From: Pseudarthrobacter albicanus
Lineage (GTDB): Bacteria; Actinomycetota; Actinomycetes; Actinomycetales; Micrococcaceae
DNA length: 64,000 bases
Reading direction: 5' to 3'
Assembly: GCF_018224015.1 (NCBI RefSeq)
Contig: NZ_JAGPOT010000009.1
Coordinates: 1-64,000, forward strand
Of this stretch, positions 51,737 to 60,215 are shown in pieces; the stretch's first letter is position 1, and each line of letters begins with the position of its first letter. Below the pieces are notes generated by a model. The model was not told the DNA's origin. It ran no database searches and saw only the letters and a list, made by a program, of their open reading frames with translations. The position numbers were made by a program, and so were the translations under genes.

Positions 51737-52803
51737 TCTGTGTCCTTCTCTGTGCGGCTGGGCTCATCGGCGCTGTTCTGGCCGCGGTCCGCGCCGGGGC
51801 CCTGATCCTTGGACTCGGCCTCAAGGACGTCGAGGGAGATGATGCCGGCGTTTTCGGTGCCGACGATCGACTCCTCGTCGGCTTCAAGCTCGGCGGCGAG
51901 TTCCTTGATTCCCTCGGTGTCGCCGAGATCCACGTCGTGGTGGGCGCCCAGGTAGGCGTCAATCACGGCCGGGTTCTTCATGACGTCGGCGGGCGGGCCT
52001 TCGGCAACGATCTTGCCCTCGGCCATCACCACCACCCAGTCGGCAATGTGGCGGACCATGTTCATGTCGTGCTCGACGAACAGCACGGTCATGCCCTCGG
52101 CCTTGAGGTTCCTGACGTGGTCCAGCAGTGACTGCGTCAGCGCCGGGTTGACGCCGGCCATCGGCTCATCCAGCATGACCAGTTTGGGCCGGACCATGAG
52201 GGAACGTGCCATTTCCAGCAGCTTGCGCTGCCCGCCGGACAGCGACGCCGCGTAGTCGTCCTTCTTGGCGTCCAGCTTGAACTTCTCCAGCAGCACGTCG
52301 GCCTGGGCCGTGATCTCCTTTTCCCGGCCGCCCCAGATGCCCTTGAACAGTGCCTTGGACAACCGCTCGCCGGACTGGTCGGAGGCGCCGAGGCGCATGT
52401 TTTCCATGACGGTGAGTTTGCCCATGACCTTGGTCAGCTGGAAGGTGCGCACCATGCCCATCCGGGCAACCTTGTACGAGGAGACGCCGGCAATGCTCTG
52501 GCCTTCGAACTGCCATTTGCCGGTGTTCGGGGTGTCGAAGCCGGTCAGCAGGTTGAACAGGGTGGTCTTGCCGGCACCGTTCGGACCGATCAGGGCCGTG
52601 ATCTTGTGCCGGGGGATCTCCAGGTACTCGACGTCGACGGCGTTGAGGCCGCCGAAGCTGCGGGTGACGTTCTCCGCGACCACGATCGGATCGCGTTTCT
52701 TGCAGCCCGGCGCCGTCTCGCCGGCGGCAATCGGCCGGTCATCCGTCATGTAGTTGATGGTTTCGTTTTCCGCCTTGCGGGGTTCTTCGCTATGCGTGCT
52801 CAT
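51733..52803 (-). CDS. livG: ABC transporter ATPase, LivG type
   Basis: Core motifs are Walker A GPNGAGKTTLFN, signature LSGGQRKLLEMARSL, Walker B LVMLDEPMAGVNP and the EHDMNMV switch. The 356-residue length exceeds the usual 255 because of a 35-residue N-terminal extension and a ~70-residue acidic tail (DLGDTEGIKELAAELEADEE...). The tail has no known domain and may be disordered. It overlaps livF and livM by four bases each, which shows tight coupling. Confidence 0.93.
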   Translation of the reverse strand: MSTHSEEPRKAENETINYMTDDRPIAAGETAPGCKKRDPIVVAENVTRSFGGLNAVDVEYLEIPRHKITALIGPNGAGKTTLFNLLTGFDTPNTGKWQFEGQSIAGVSSYKVARMGMVRTFQLTKVMGKLTVMENMRLGASDQSGERLSKALFKGIWGGREKEITAQADVLLEKFKLDAKKDDYAASLSGGQRKLLEMARSLMVRPKLVMLDEPMAGVNPALTQSLLDHVRNLKAEGMTVLFVEHDMNMVRHIADWVVVMAEGKIVAEGPPADVMKNPAVIDAYLGAHHDVDLGDTEGIKELAAELEADEESIVGTENAGIISLDVLEAESKDQGPGADRGQNSADEPSRTEKDTE

Positions 52804-53768
52804 GCGAACGCCAGCTCCTTCTTGTTGCCGAAGACGCCCTGCGGCCTGAAGATCATCAGCAGCATCAGCGCGACACCGACCAGGATGAAGCGGAGCTGCC
52901 CGGCCTGGACGGTGTTCAGCCAGGTGACGGCGCCGGATTCGATCAGGCCGAACAGGATGCCTTGTGTGAGGGACAGCACGACCCAGAAGATCATCGCGCC
53001 GACCACCGGGCCCAGCACCGTGCCGAGGCCGCCGAGCAGCAGGCAGGTGTAGAGGAAGAACGTCAGTTCGGTGCCGTAGTTTGCCGGCTGGACCGCGCCG
53101 CGGGGGAGCGTGAAGACCATGCCCGCGAAGGCGCCGAGCACGCCGCCGATGATGAGGGCCTGCATCTTGTACGAGTACACGTTCTTGCCGAGCGAGCGGA
53201 CGGCGTTCTCATCTTCGCGGATGCCCTTCAGGACGCGGCCCCAGGGGCTGCGCATCAGCAGCCAGACCAGGGTGCAGCAGACGATGACGAGTGCCCAGCC
53301 GACGACCCGGATGAAGAAGTCCCTGTTGTTCATGCCCAGATAGGAGCCTTCAGGGAACGGGTTCATGGCGTAGAAGTCGCCTTCGAAGGCGGCGAGGCCG
53401 TTGGCCGAACCGGTCACCGGGGTCAGCTGGTTCGTGGTGACGATGTAGCGGACGATTTCCGCCGCCGCGATCGTGACGATGGCGAGGTAGTCGGCCCTCA
53501 GCCGGAGGGTGGGAATACCCAGCAGCATGGCGAAGATTGCCGAGCAGACCACCGCGATGAGCAGGCCGACGAAGAACGGGACCTTAAAGGTCAGGGTGGA
53601 GATGGCAAACCCGTAGGCTCCCACAGCCATGAAGCCGGCCTGGCCGAAGTTGAGCAGGCCCGAGTAGCCGAAGTGGACCGCAAGGCCGAGCGCGGCGAGC
53701 GCGTAGGCCGCCGTCGTCGGGCTGAACAATTCAGCGGCGGCGCTGGAAAGAATGAATCCGAAGTTCAT
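52800..53768 (-). CDS. livM: ABC transporter permease, LivM type
   Basis: The 322-residue permease has about eight helices and the family motifs GYSGLLNFGQAGFMAVGAYGF, LRADYLAIVTIAAAEIVR, SPWGRVLKGIREDENAVRSLGKN (EAA loop) and GGLGTVLGPVVGA. It forms the channel with LivH and starts nine bases after the livH stop. Confidence 0.93.
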   Translation of the reverse strand: MNFGFILSSAAAELFSPTTAAYALAALGLAVHFGYSGLLNFGQAGFMAVGAYGFAISTLTFKVPFFVGLLIAVVCSAIFAMLLGIPTLRLRADYLAIVTIAAAEIVRYIVTTNQLTPVTGSANGLAAFEGDFYAMNPFPEGSYLGMNNRDFFIRVVGWALVIVCCTLVWLLMRSPWGRVLKGIREDENAVRSLGKNVYSYKMQALIIGGVLGAFAGMVFTLPRGAVQPANYGTELTFFLYTCLLLGGLGTVLGPVVGAMIFWVVLSLTQGILFGLIESGAVTWLNTVQAGQLRFILVGVALMLLMIFRPQGVFGNKKELAFA

Positions 53769-53777
53769 GGCGCTCCC

Positions 53778-55118
53778 CTAACCCACGCGCTCGCGGCGGC
53801 CCAAAATGCCCTGGGGCCGGAACAAGAGGACAACAATCATGATGAACAGCGCTCCCACGTATTTGAGGTCGGCAGCGAGGCCGAACACGGTGGTCAGCTC
53901 CACGAAGATGCCGACGATGATGGATCCGATCAGGGCACCGAAGACCGTGCCGAGGCCGCCCAGGGTCACGCCGGCGAAGATGAGCAGCAGGATCTGCGAG
54001 CCCATGTCGAAGGTGACGCCGGGCCGGTAGTACGCCCACAGGATGCCGCCGAGGGAGGCCAGCATGCCGCCGGCAATCCAGACAATCCGGATGACGGAGT
54101 CGACGTCGATGCCCGACGCCGCAGCCAGGGCCGGGTTGTCGGCTACCGCACGGGTGGCCTTGCCGAGCCGGGTCTTCAGCAGGATGATGCCGAGCAGGGC
54201 GATCACGACGGCGCTGATGACCAGGGACCAGAGGTTGTTGGGGGAGATGGAGACCGGGCCGAGCTGGATTTCCGCGCTCTGGGCGAACGGCAGCTGCTGC
54301 GTGGCGCCGCCGAAGTAGAACTGGATCACGTACCGGACGGCCAGCGCGAGGCCGATGCTGACGATCATCATCGGGACCAGGCCCGTGCCGCGGCGCCGCA
54401 GCGGCCGCCACAGGCCGGCGTCCTGCGCCCAGCCGAACAGGCCGCCGCCGAGCAGGGCCAGGACAATGGCCAGCCAGAACGGGAGGTTCATGGCGTTGAA
54501 CACGAAGACAAGGACCGCTCCGAGCGTGACCATCTCGCCGTGGGCAAAGTTGGTCAGGCCGGTAGTGCCGAAGATCAGCGAGAGGCCCACGGAGGCGAGC
54601 GCGAGCAGGAGCCCGAAGCTCAGCCCGGCCACCAGCCGGTTGAGCAGGTTCTTGCCGAAGTCCTGCTGCTGGACGACGATGCCCTTGCCGAAGGCAAAGA
54701 TCACCGAGACGTTGGAGGTCTGGCTGAAGGTGACCTTGCGGGGGTTTTCCTGGCCGTCGGCGAGCTTGATGCCCTCCGGCAGCGTGGACTCGTCAAGCTT
54801 GACCTCGTATGTTCCCTGGGTGGGGACGCCGATGGTCCATGAGCCGTTGGCTGTCGATTTGGCGGTTCCGGTGAAGTCGCCGCTTGTGGCGGTGACGGTC
54901 ACGTCGGCGATCGGTGCGCGGTCGTCGCCGCGAAGAAAGCCGCTGATGCTGTTCGAGAACTGCGTGGCCGACGGGGATGGTGCCGGCGAGGGGCTCGTGG
55001 CCTGCGACGTCGGGGCGACGATGAGCAGTAGCGCGGCGGCGGTGGCAAAAACGGCCCCGACAGCGTTCAGCAGTCTGCCGCGCCGTCTCTGCGACAGGCC
55101 TCTCGGTGTACTTCTCAA
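53778..55118 (-). CDS. livH: LivH-type permease with N-terminal extracellular domain
   Basis: From TTG 55118, seven bases after GGAGG, the product has about 446 residues. The first 45 form a signal-like segment. A Ser/Pro-rich linker and a beta-sandwich domain of about 90 residues follow (ISGFLRGDDRAPIADVTVTA, GTAKSTANGSWTIGVPTQGT, YEVKLDESTLPEGI), of the carboxypeptidase-regulatory-like or Ig-like type. The permease core then follows (GLSLIFGTTGLTNFAHGEM, EAA-like TRLGKATRAVADNPALAAASGI, GGLGTVFGALIGS). The normal LivH is about 300 residues. The extra domain faces outside and may bind substrate or the wall; its function is unknown. Confidence 0.88.
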   Translation of the reverse strand: MRSTPRGLSQRRRGRLLNAVGAVFATAAALLLIVAPTSQATSPSPAPSPSATQFSNSISGFLRGDDRAPIADVTVTATSGDFTGTAKSTANGSWTIGVPTQGTYEVKLDESTLPEGIKLADGQENPRKVTFSQTSNVSVIFAFGKGIVVQQQDFGKNLLNRLVAGLSFGLLLALASVGLSLIFGTTGLTNFAHGEMVTLGAVLVFVFNAMNLPFWLAIVLALLGGGLFGWAQDAGLWRPLRRRGTGLVPMMIVSIGLALAVRYVIQFYFGGATQQLPFAQSAEIQLGPVSISPNNLWSLVISAVVIALLGIILLKTRLGKATRAVADNPALAAASGIDVDSVIRIVWIAGGMLASLGGILWAYYRPGVTFDMGSQILLLIFAGVTLGGLGTVFGALIGSIIVGIFVELTTVFGLAADLKYVGALFIMIVVLLFRPQGILGRRERVG

Positions 55119-55545
55119 ATTCAAAACCTCCACATGGTGGTGTCGGTTGCGCCTGTGCAACCGCTGTTAACGGTCAGGGGGACGAGCGGCGGTGCGTTGC
55201 TGCCTTGTTGCAATGCGGGGTAACGCGCGCAGAGGTGGTGCGTGCAGCTTGTGACATCCATCACCCTGTTGGCCCATGTTACAGCCCGGGCGGGCCAATG
55301 AATGCCGTCGCGAGCAGGGAAAACGTCGCGATCGGATAACAACCGCGAGGCCCCGGCCCTCCTGCGATTCGTCGGTTCCGGCACGGGGGAGATCACGGTT
55401 GGGTTGCGGCCTTTTCCCTGCGGGAACTATCCCTGCCTTTCGGGCGTGGGAATTGGTAGCGTGATCTTTAATCAAGTCCTGACTAGGACAAAATACAGCT
55501 CACGCCCTCATCATCATTCACCCCCTTATCTGGAGGACACCAGCA
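55119..55545. other. Divergent promoter region between livH and the YccA-like gene
   Basis: No gene is seen. GGTTGC GCCTGT GCAACC (55145-55162) is an inverted repeat upstream of livH. For the plus strand, a TAGGAC box lies at 55483-55488 and GGAGGACACC precedes ATG 55546. Confidence 0.5.
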
Positions 55546-56487
55546 ATGGCACTTGGCGGAAACCCGATCTTCAACGGAAAGAATTTCCGGGGGGCCACCC
55601 AGGCACCGTCTGTCCCGCAGGCTTACGGGCAGGGCCCCTACGGGCAGAACGCCTACGGCCAGGGCCAGTACGGCCAGGTTCCGGGCCGGGCTCCCGGCCA
55701 GGTCATAGATGCCCAGGGCGGGTGGGCTGCTGCCCAGCAAGGGATGAGCCAGGAGCAGCTGCAGCAGATGTACAACCGGCCCGCCGCCGGACCTGCCGAC
55801 ACCGGCCGGATGACGTTTGACGACGTCATCGTCAAGACCGCGGCCTGCCTCGGCGTGCTGGTTGCCGGCGCCGCCGTCACGCTCCTCGTGGCGCAGGGCC
55901 TGGCCATGATGCTGATGCTCGTCGGCGCGCTCGGCGGATTCGTCCTCGCCCTCGTCAACACCTTCAAGAAGCAGCCCTCCCCGGCGCTGATCCTGGCCTA
56001 CGCCGGGCTGGAAGGCCTCTTCCTCGGCGGTCTGACCCGCGTCCTGGACGGGATGTTCCCGGGTGTCGGCCTGCAGGCCGTCATCGGCACGCTCTCCGTC
56101 TTCGCCGTGACCCTGGTGCTGTTCAAGAGCGGCAAGGTCCGGGCCACGCCCAAGGTCATGCGGTTCTTCATGATCGCCATGATCGGCTACGCCGTCTTCG
56201 CGCTGATCAACTTGGTCATGATGTGGACCGGCGCCGTGAACTCGCCGTTCGGCCTGCGCACTTCCGTGGAGATCTTCGGCATCCCGCTGGGCGTCTTCAT
56301 CGGCCTGCTGGCGATCGGCCTCGCCGCGTTCTCCCTGATCATGGACTTCACCAGCATCGAAGCGGGCGTCCGCAGCGGTGCCCCGCAGCGCTTTTCCTGG
56401 ACCGCGGCGTTCGGCCTCACGGTGACCCTGGTGTGGCTCTACGTTGAGATCATCCGCCTCCTGGCAATCCTCCGCGGCGACGACTGA
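55546..56487 (+). CDS. Bax inhibitor-1/YccA-family membrane protein
   Basis: The 313-residue protein starts with a disordered Gly/Tyr/Gln/Pro region containing repeated GQ-type units (QGPYGQNAYGQGQYGQ) over about 85 residues. Seven hydrophobic helices follow, with motifs RMTFDDVIVKT, ILAYAGLEGLFLGGLTR and FTSIEAGVRSGAPQRFSWTA. YccA/BI-1 proteins act as leak channels or protease modulators (FtsH in E. coli). GGAGG lies eight bases before the ATG. It stands alone with a perfect hairpin terminator. Confidence 0.92.
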   Translation: MALGGNPIFNGKNFRGATQAPSVPQAYGQGPYGQNAYGQGQYGQVPGRAPGQVIDAQGGWAAAQQGMSQEQLQQMYNRPAAGPADTGRMTFDDVIVKTAACLGVLVAGAAVTLLVAQGLAMMLMLVGALGGFVLALVNTFKKQPSPALILAYAGLEGLFLGGLTRVLDGMFPGVGLQAVIGTLSVFAVTLVLFKSGKVRATPKVMRFFMIAMIGYAVFALINLVMMWTGAVNSPFGLRTSVEIFGIPLGVFIGLLAIGLAAFSLIMDFTSIEAGVRSGAPQRFSWTAAFGLTVTLVWLYVEIIRLLAILRGDD

Positions 56488-56513
56488 CCAGGACCAACAA
56501 GCAAACGGTTCCA

Positions 56514-56549
56514 GGAGATGGGGCCCCGCCGCGGCGGGGCCCCATCTCC
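56514..56549 (+). terminator. Hairpin terminator after YccA-like gene
   Basis: GGAGATGGGGCCCCGCC (56514-56530) pairs perfectly with 56533-56549; the GC centre leaves essentially no loop, so it is a long cruciform-prone palindrome. Confidence 0.8.
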
Positions 56550-56601
56550 GTCTTCCCCGGCCGTCAGCTGGGCCGGACGCCGTCAGCTAAGCCGCTCGCT
56601 G

Positions 56602-57840
56602 TCAGCTGAGCCGCTCGAGGATGACCGCCATGCCCTGCCCGCCGCCGACGCACAGGGTGGCGAGGCCCAGGCCCGCATCGCGCTCCCGGAGCCCGTTCAG
56701 CAGGGTCGCGGTCAGGCGGGCGCCGGTCATGCCGAAGGGATGCCCCAGCGCTATGGCGCCGCCGTGGACGTTGAGCTTCCCGGGATCGATCCCCAGTTCC
56801 CGTGCGCTCGCCACGACCTGGACCGCGAAGGCCTCGTTGAGCTCCACGAGGTCGATGTCCCCGATGCCCAGCCCCGCGTGTTTCAGCGCCTGCCGGGTCG
56901 CCTCCACGGGGCCCAGGCCCATCAGTTCCGGGGACAGGGCGCTGGCTCCGGTGGCCACGATCCGTGCCAGCGGCTCCAGCCTCAGTTCACGGGCCCGCGC
57001 GTCGCTCATGACGACGACGGCGGCGGCGCCGTCGTTCAGCGGGCAGGCATTGCCGGCTGTCACGGTGCCTTCTGTGCGGAACACCGGCTGCAGGGCAGCG
57101 ACCGCCTCGATCGTCACCCCGGCCCGCGGGGAATCGTCCCGGTCGACGACGGTGCCGTCCTTCCGCGTGTACGGCGTGATTTCGCGGGCGAAGAACCCGG
57201 AGGCGATGGCACCCTCGGCGCGGTTCTGGCTCAGCACGGCCCAGGCGTCCTGCTCCGCACGGCTGATGCCGTAGCTCGTGGCGACGTTTTCCGCAGTCTG
57301 GCCCATCGCGGTGTAGATGTCCGGCAGCAGCCCCTCCAGCCGCGGATCGGTCCAGCGCGGGTTGGCCGCGGCCCTGGCCGCGGTGCGCTTCCCGGCCGCG
57401 TCGAAGAGCGGATTGTGGGTGCCGGCGTCGGTCTCCCCGGCACCGGCCCAGTCCCGGTAGCGGGACACCGCCTCCACCCCGGCCGCGACGAATGCCTGGC
57501 CTTCCCCGGCCTTGACGGCGTGGAAGGCCATCCGGAGGGTCTGCAGGCTCGAGGCGCAGAACCGGTTGATCGTGGCGGCGGGAACGTTGTCCAGCCCGGC
57601 CAGGACGCCGACCACCCGGGCCATGTTGGACCCGGCCTCGCCGCTCGGTTCCGCGCAGCCCAGGTACAGGTCGTCCAGGCCCCGGCCGGGGCCCGCCGCC
57701 GCGTCGAAGGAGGGAAGCTTGGCGAGTGCGGCCTTCACCATCGCCGCGGCGAGGTCATCGGGCCGCTCGTCCTTGAGCGAACCCTTGAACGCCCGTCCGA
57801 TGGGGCCCCGCGCAGTGGAAACTATGACGGCTTCTGGCAT
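56602..57840 (-). CDS. Acetyl-CoA C-acyltransferase (thiolase)
   Basis: The 412-residue thiolase has the nucleophilic Cys95 in INRFCASSLQTLRMA, the GHP motif in GGAIALGHPFGMTGAR with the catalytic His, and the second cysteine near CVGGGQGMAV. The N-terminus EAVIVSTARGPIGRAFKGSL is typical. It cleaves or condenses acyl-CoA/acetyl-CoA (beta-oxidation, or acetoacetyl-CoA synthesis). No hydratase or dehydrogenase partner is next to it. galK follows upstream on the same strand with 42 bp between. Confidence 0.93.
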   Translation of the reverse strand: MPEAVIVSTARGPIGRAFKGSLKDERPDDLAAAMVKAALAKLPSFDAAAGPGRGLDDLYLGCAEPSGEAGSNMARVVGVLAGLDNVPAATINRFCASSLQTLRMAFHAVKAGEGQAFVAAGVEAVSRYRDWAGAGETDAGTHNPLFDAAGKRTAARAAANPRWTDPRLEGLLPDIYTAMGQTAENVATSYGISRAEQDAWAVLSQNRAEGAIASGFFAREITPYTRKDGTVVDRDDSPRAGVTIEAVAALQPVFRTEGTVTAGNACPLNDGAAAVVVMSDARARELRLEPLARIVATGASALSPELMGLGPVEATRQALKHAGLGIGDIDLVELNEAFAVQVVASARELGIDPGKLNVHGGAIALGHPFGMTGARLTATLLNGLRERDAGLGLATLCVGGGQGMAVILERLS

Positions 57841-57882
57841 GTGCCCAGCCTACGCTCCGGCTCAGCCGGCAGGGCGGCTCGG

Positions 57883-59037
57883 CTAGGCCAGCCGGGTGGC
57901 TCCGCCCGCGGGGCGCACGCTGAAGATCTCCGGCGCGGCGTAGCTGGCCCGTGCGAAGCCGCGTTCGACGGCGGCGCGGACGGCCGGTTCGGAGCCCGCT
58001 GGGGTCAGCGCGATCGCCGAGCCGCCGAAGCCGCACCCGGTCATGCGGGCACCGATCGCGCCGCCGGAGCGGGCGGCGTCCACCGCAAGGTCCAATTCGG
58101 CGCAGGAGATCTCGAAATCGTCCCGCATCGAGGCATGGGAGGCATCGAGCAGCGTTCCGATTGCCTGCGGGCCGGCGTTCTCGAGCAGTTCCACCGTCTG
58201 CAGCACGCGGTCGTTTTCCGTGACGACGTGGCGGACCCTGCGGAACGTCTCCGGGTCCAGGAGCCCGCTGGCCTCCTCGAGGTCCTCGAACCCGACGTCG
58301 CGCAGGGCCTTCACGCCGAGCACCTCGGCGCCGAGTTCGCAGGATTCCCGCCGCGCGGCGTAGCCGCCCTCGGCATGGGAATGCGACACCCTGGTGTCGA
58401 TCACCAGCAGCACCAGCCCGGCGGCTTCGGCGTCGAACGGCACCAGCCGGACCCCCTGGTCCCGGCAGTCGAGGAAGACGGCGTGCCCGGCCGTGGCCCG
58501 CAGCGAGGCGGACTGGTCCATGATGCCGGTCGGGGCGCCGACGAAATCATTCTCCGCGTGCCGGGTGGCCAGTACCATATCCTTAACGTCCATCCCGGCG
58601 GCCGTGAGGGCGTTCAGGGCGGTGATCACGGCGCATTCGATGGCATGCGAGGAGGCCAGGCCGGCGCCCCGGGGCACGTCGGAGTCCAGCAGCAGGTCCA
58701 GGCCGGGGATGGCGAGGCCGCGCTGCTGCAGCGCCCAGATGACACCCAGCGGATACTTGGTCCAGCCCCGGGCGGCCGCGCGGTCCAGGGAGCCGGCGTC
58801 CGCCGTCGTCAATCCCTGGTTGCCGAAGGTGGACAGCATCCTGAGCGTGGAATCCGGCCGGAGCCGGACGGCGACCCGGGCCGTCCTGTCGATGGCGAAC
58901 GGCAGTACGAAACCCTCGTTGTAGTCTGTGTGCTCCCCGATCAGGTTGACGCGGCCGGGCGCCTGCCAGATGCCGTCGGGGGCCGCGCCGAAAACGCCCT
59001 CGAACCGGGACGCAAGTTCCTTGCTGCCGAGGATCAT
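57883..59037 (-). CDS. galK: Galactokinase
   Basis: GalK phosphorylates galactose to galactose 1-phosphate in the Leloir pathway. The 384-residue GHMP kinase has APGRVNLIGEHTDYNEGF (substrate signature), the ATP loop VPRGAGLASSHAIE and the C-terminal MTGCGFGGSAIALTP. I choose ATG 59037 after GGAAGG; an in-frame GTG sits at 59052. The upstream region contains a short direct repeat (GGCACAGCAGT twice). It is divergent from galM; galT and galE are not present in the window. Confidence 0.94.
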   Translation of the reverse strand: MILGSKELASRFEGVFGAAPDGIWQAPGRVNLIGEHTDYNEGFVLPFAIDRTARVAVRLRPDSTLRMLSTFGNQGLTTADAGSLDRAAARGWTKYPLGVIWALQQRGLAIPGLDLLLDSDVPRGAGLASSHAIECAVITALNALTAAGMDVKDMVLATRHAENDFVGAPTGIMDQSASLRATAGHAVFLDCRDQGVRLVPFDAEAAGLVLLVIDTRVSHSHAEGGYAARRESCELGAEVLGVKALRDVGFEDLEEASGLLDPETFRRVRHVVTENDRVLQTVELLENAGPQAIGTLLDASHASMRDDFEISCAELDLAVDAARSGGAIGARMTGCGFGGSAIALTPAGSEPAVRAAVERGFARASYAAPEIFSVRPAGGATRLA

Positions 59038-59163
59038 GCGGTGCCTTCCCACTGCTGTGCCTTCTTACTGCTGTGCCGTCCCATGGGGGGGGTGCCTTCC
59101 CAGGGACGTGGCGGATACTCCAGTTTATCGGCCGCCCTGTGCCACGGCCTGTACCGTGGTGCC

Positions 59164-60114
59164 ATGGAGCTGAGCGAATCCCCTGGCGGTCCCGATACTC
59201 CGGTGCGGCGCTGCGCCTCCGGCAGGCAGTACGAGCTGCGGCGCGGTGACGCCCTCGCCGTCGTCACCGAACTGGCCGCCGGCCTCCGGCTGTACAGCCG
59301 GGGCGGCACGCAGCTGACCGAGAGCTACGGCGACGCCGAGATTCCGCCCGGCGCCGCCGGGATCACGCTGGCGCCCTGGGCCAACCGCGTCGAAGACGGG
59401 GTCTGGTACCTGGACGGCAGGAAGCAGCAGCTGGACATCACCGAGGTCCCGCGCAACAACGCCAGCCACGGGCTGCTGCGCAACGCCTCCTACGGGCTCG
59501 TGGACGAATCCGCGTTTTCCGTGACCCTGGAGGCGGCCATCTTCCCGCAGCACGGCTACCCCTTCCTGCTGCGGCACCGGGTCCGCTACGAACTGGCCGC
59601 GGACCTGGGCCTGGCCGTCCGGCAGACCCTCATCAACGACTCCGGCGCACGGGCGCCGTTCGTCCTCGGCTCCCACCCCTATCTCCGGCTGGGCGAGGTG
59701 CCCAGCGGGGAGCTGACCGTGACGGTGGGCGCCCGCACCCGGCTCGTGACGGACGGGCGGCTCATCCCGCGCAGCACGGAACCGGTCGGCGGGGACTTCG
59801 ACCTGCGCGGCGGCCGGCAGGCTGCCGGACTGGAGATCGACTCCGCCTACACGGACCTGGAGTTCGACGGCGGGGTGGCCCGCCACACGCTCCGGGCACC
59901 GGACGGGCGGAGCGTGAGCCTCTGGCAGGACGGGAGCTGCGGCTACGTCCACGTCTTCGTGACCACGAAGTTCCCGGGCCGGGCGTTGGCGGTGGCCATC
60001 GAGCCCATGACCGGGCCGGCGAATGCCTTCAACAGCGGGGAGGGCCTCCGCTGGCTGGCGCCGGGGGAGCAGTTCAGCATGAACTGGGGCATCAGCGCGT
60101 CGCTGGCGGTCTGA
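59164..60114 (+). CDS. galM: Aldose 1-epimerase family protein
   Basis: The 316-residue beta-sandwich protein has LAPWANRVEDGVW (substrate Arg region), NNASHGLLRN with a catalytic His, LGSHPYLRLGE and the late IEPMTGPANAF with the catalytic Glu. It interconverts alpha and beta forms of sugars such as galactose, so placing it divergently next to galK is logical. ATG 59164 begins the recognisable sequence; a continuous open frame running upstream for 2.6 kb is antisense to thiolase and galK and is not coding. Confidence 0.9.
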   Translation: MELSESPGGPDTPVRRCASGRQYELRRGDALAVVTELAAGLRLYSRGGTQLTESYGDAEIPPGAAGITLAPWANRVEDGVWYLDGRKQQLDITEVPRNNASHGLLRNASYGLVDESAFSVTLEAAIFPQHGYPFLLRHRVRYELAADLGLAVRQTLINDSGARAPFVLGSHPYLRLGEVPSGELTVTVGARTRLVTDGRLIPRSTEPVGGDFDLRGGRQAAGLEIDSAYTDLEFDGGVARHTLRAPDGRSVSLWQDGSCGYVHVFVTTKFPGRALAVAIEPMTGPANAFNSGEGLRWLAPGEQFSMNWGISASLAV

Positions 60115-60215
60115 GCCAGGAGGCCAGGACCTGCCCGGGGAGGCGGTTTCCCGCGCGCTTCGCAGCCGGTTTCCGCGCGTTTCGCATTCGGGGCCCGCTG
60201 GGGAATCATGGGGCT

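Noticed and set aside
56518-59163. A continuous plus-strand open frame of more than 2.6 kb leading into galM
   Set aside because: It is antisense to thiolase and galK, whose motifs are clear. The product is rich in Arg, Gly and Pro and shows no domain. It comes from strong GC bias at third positions.
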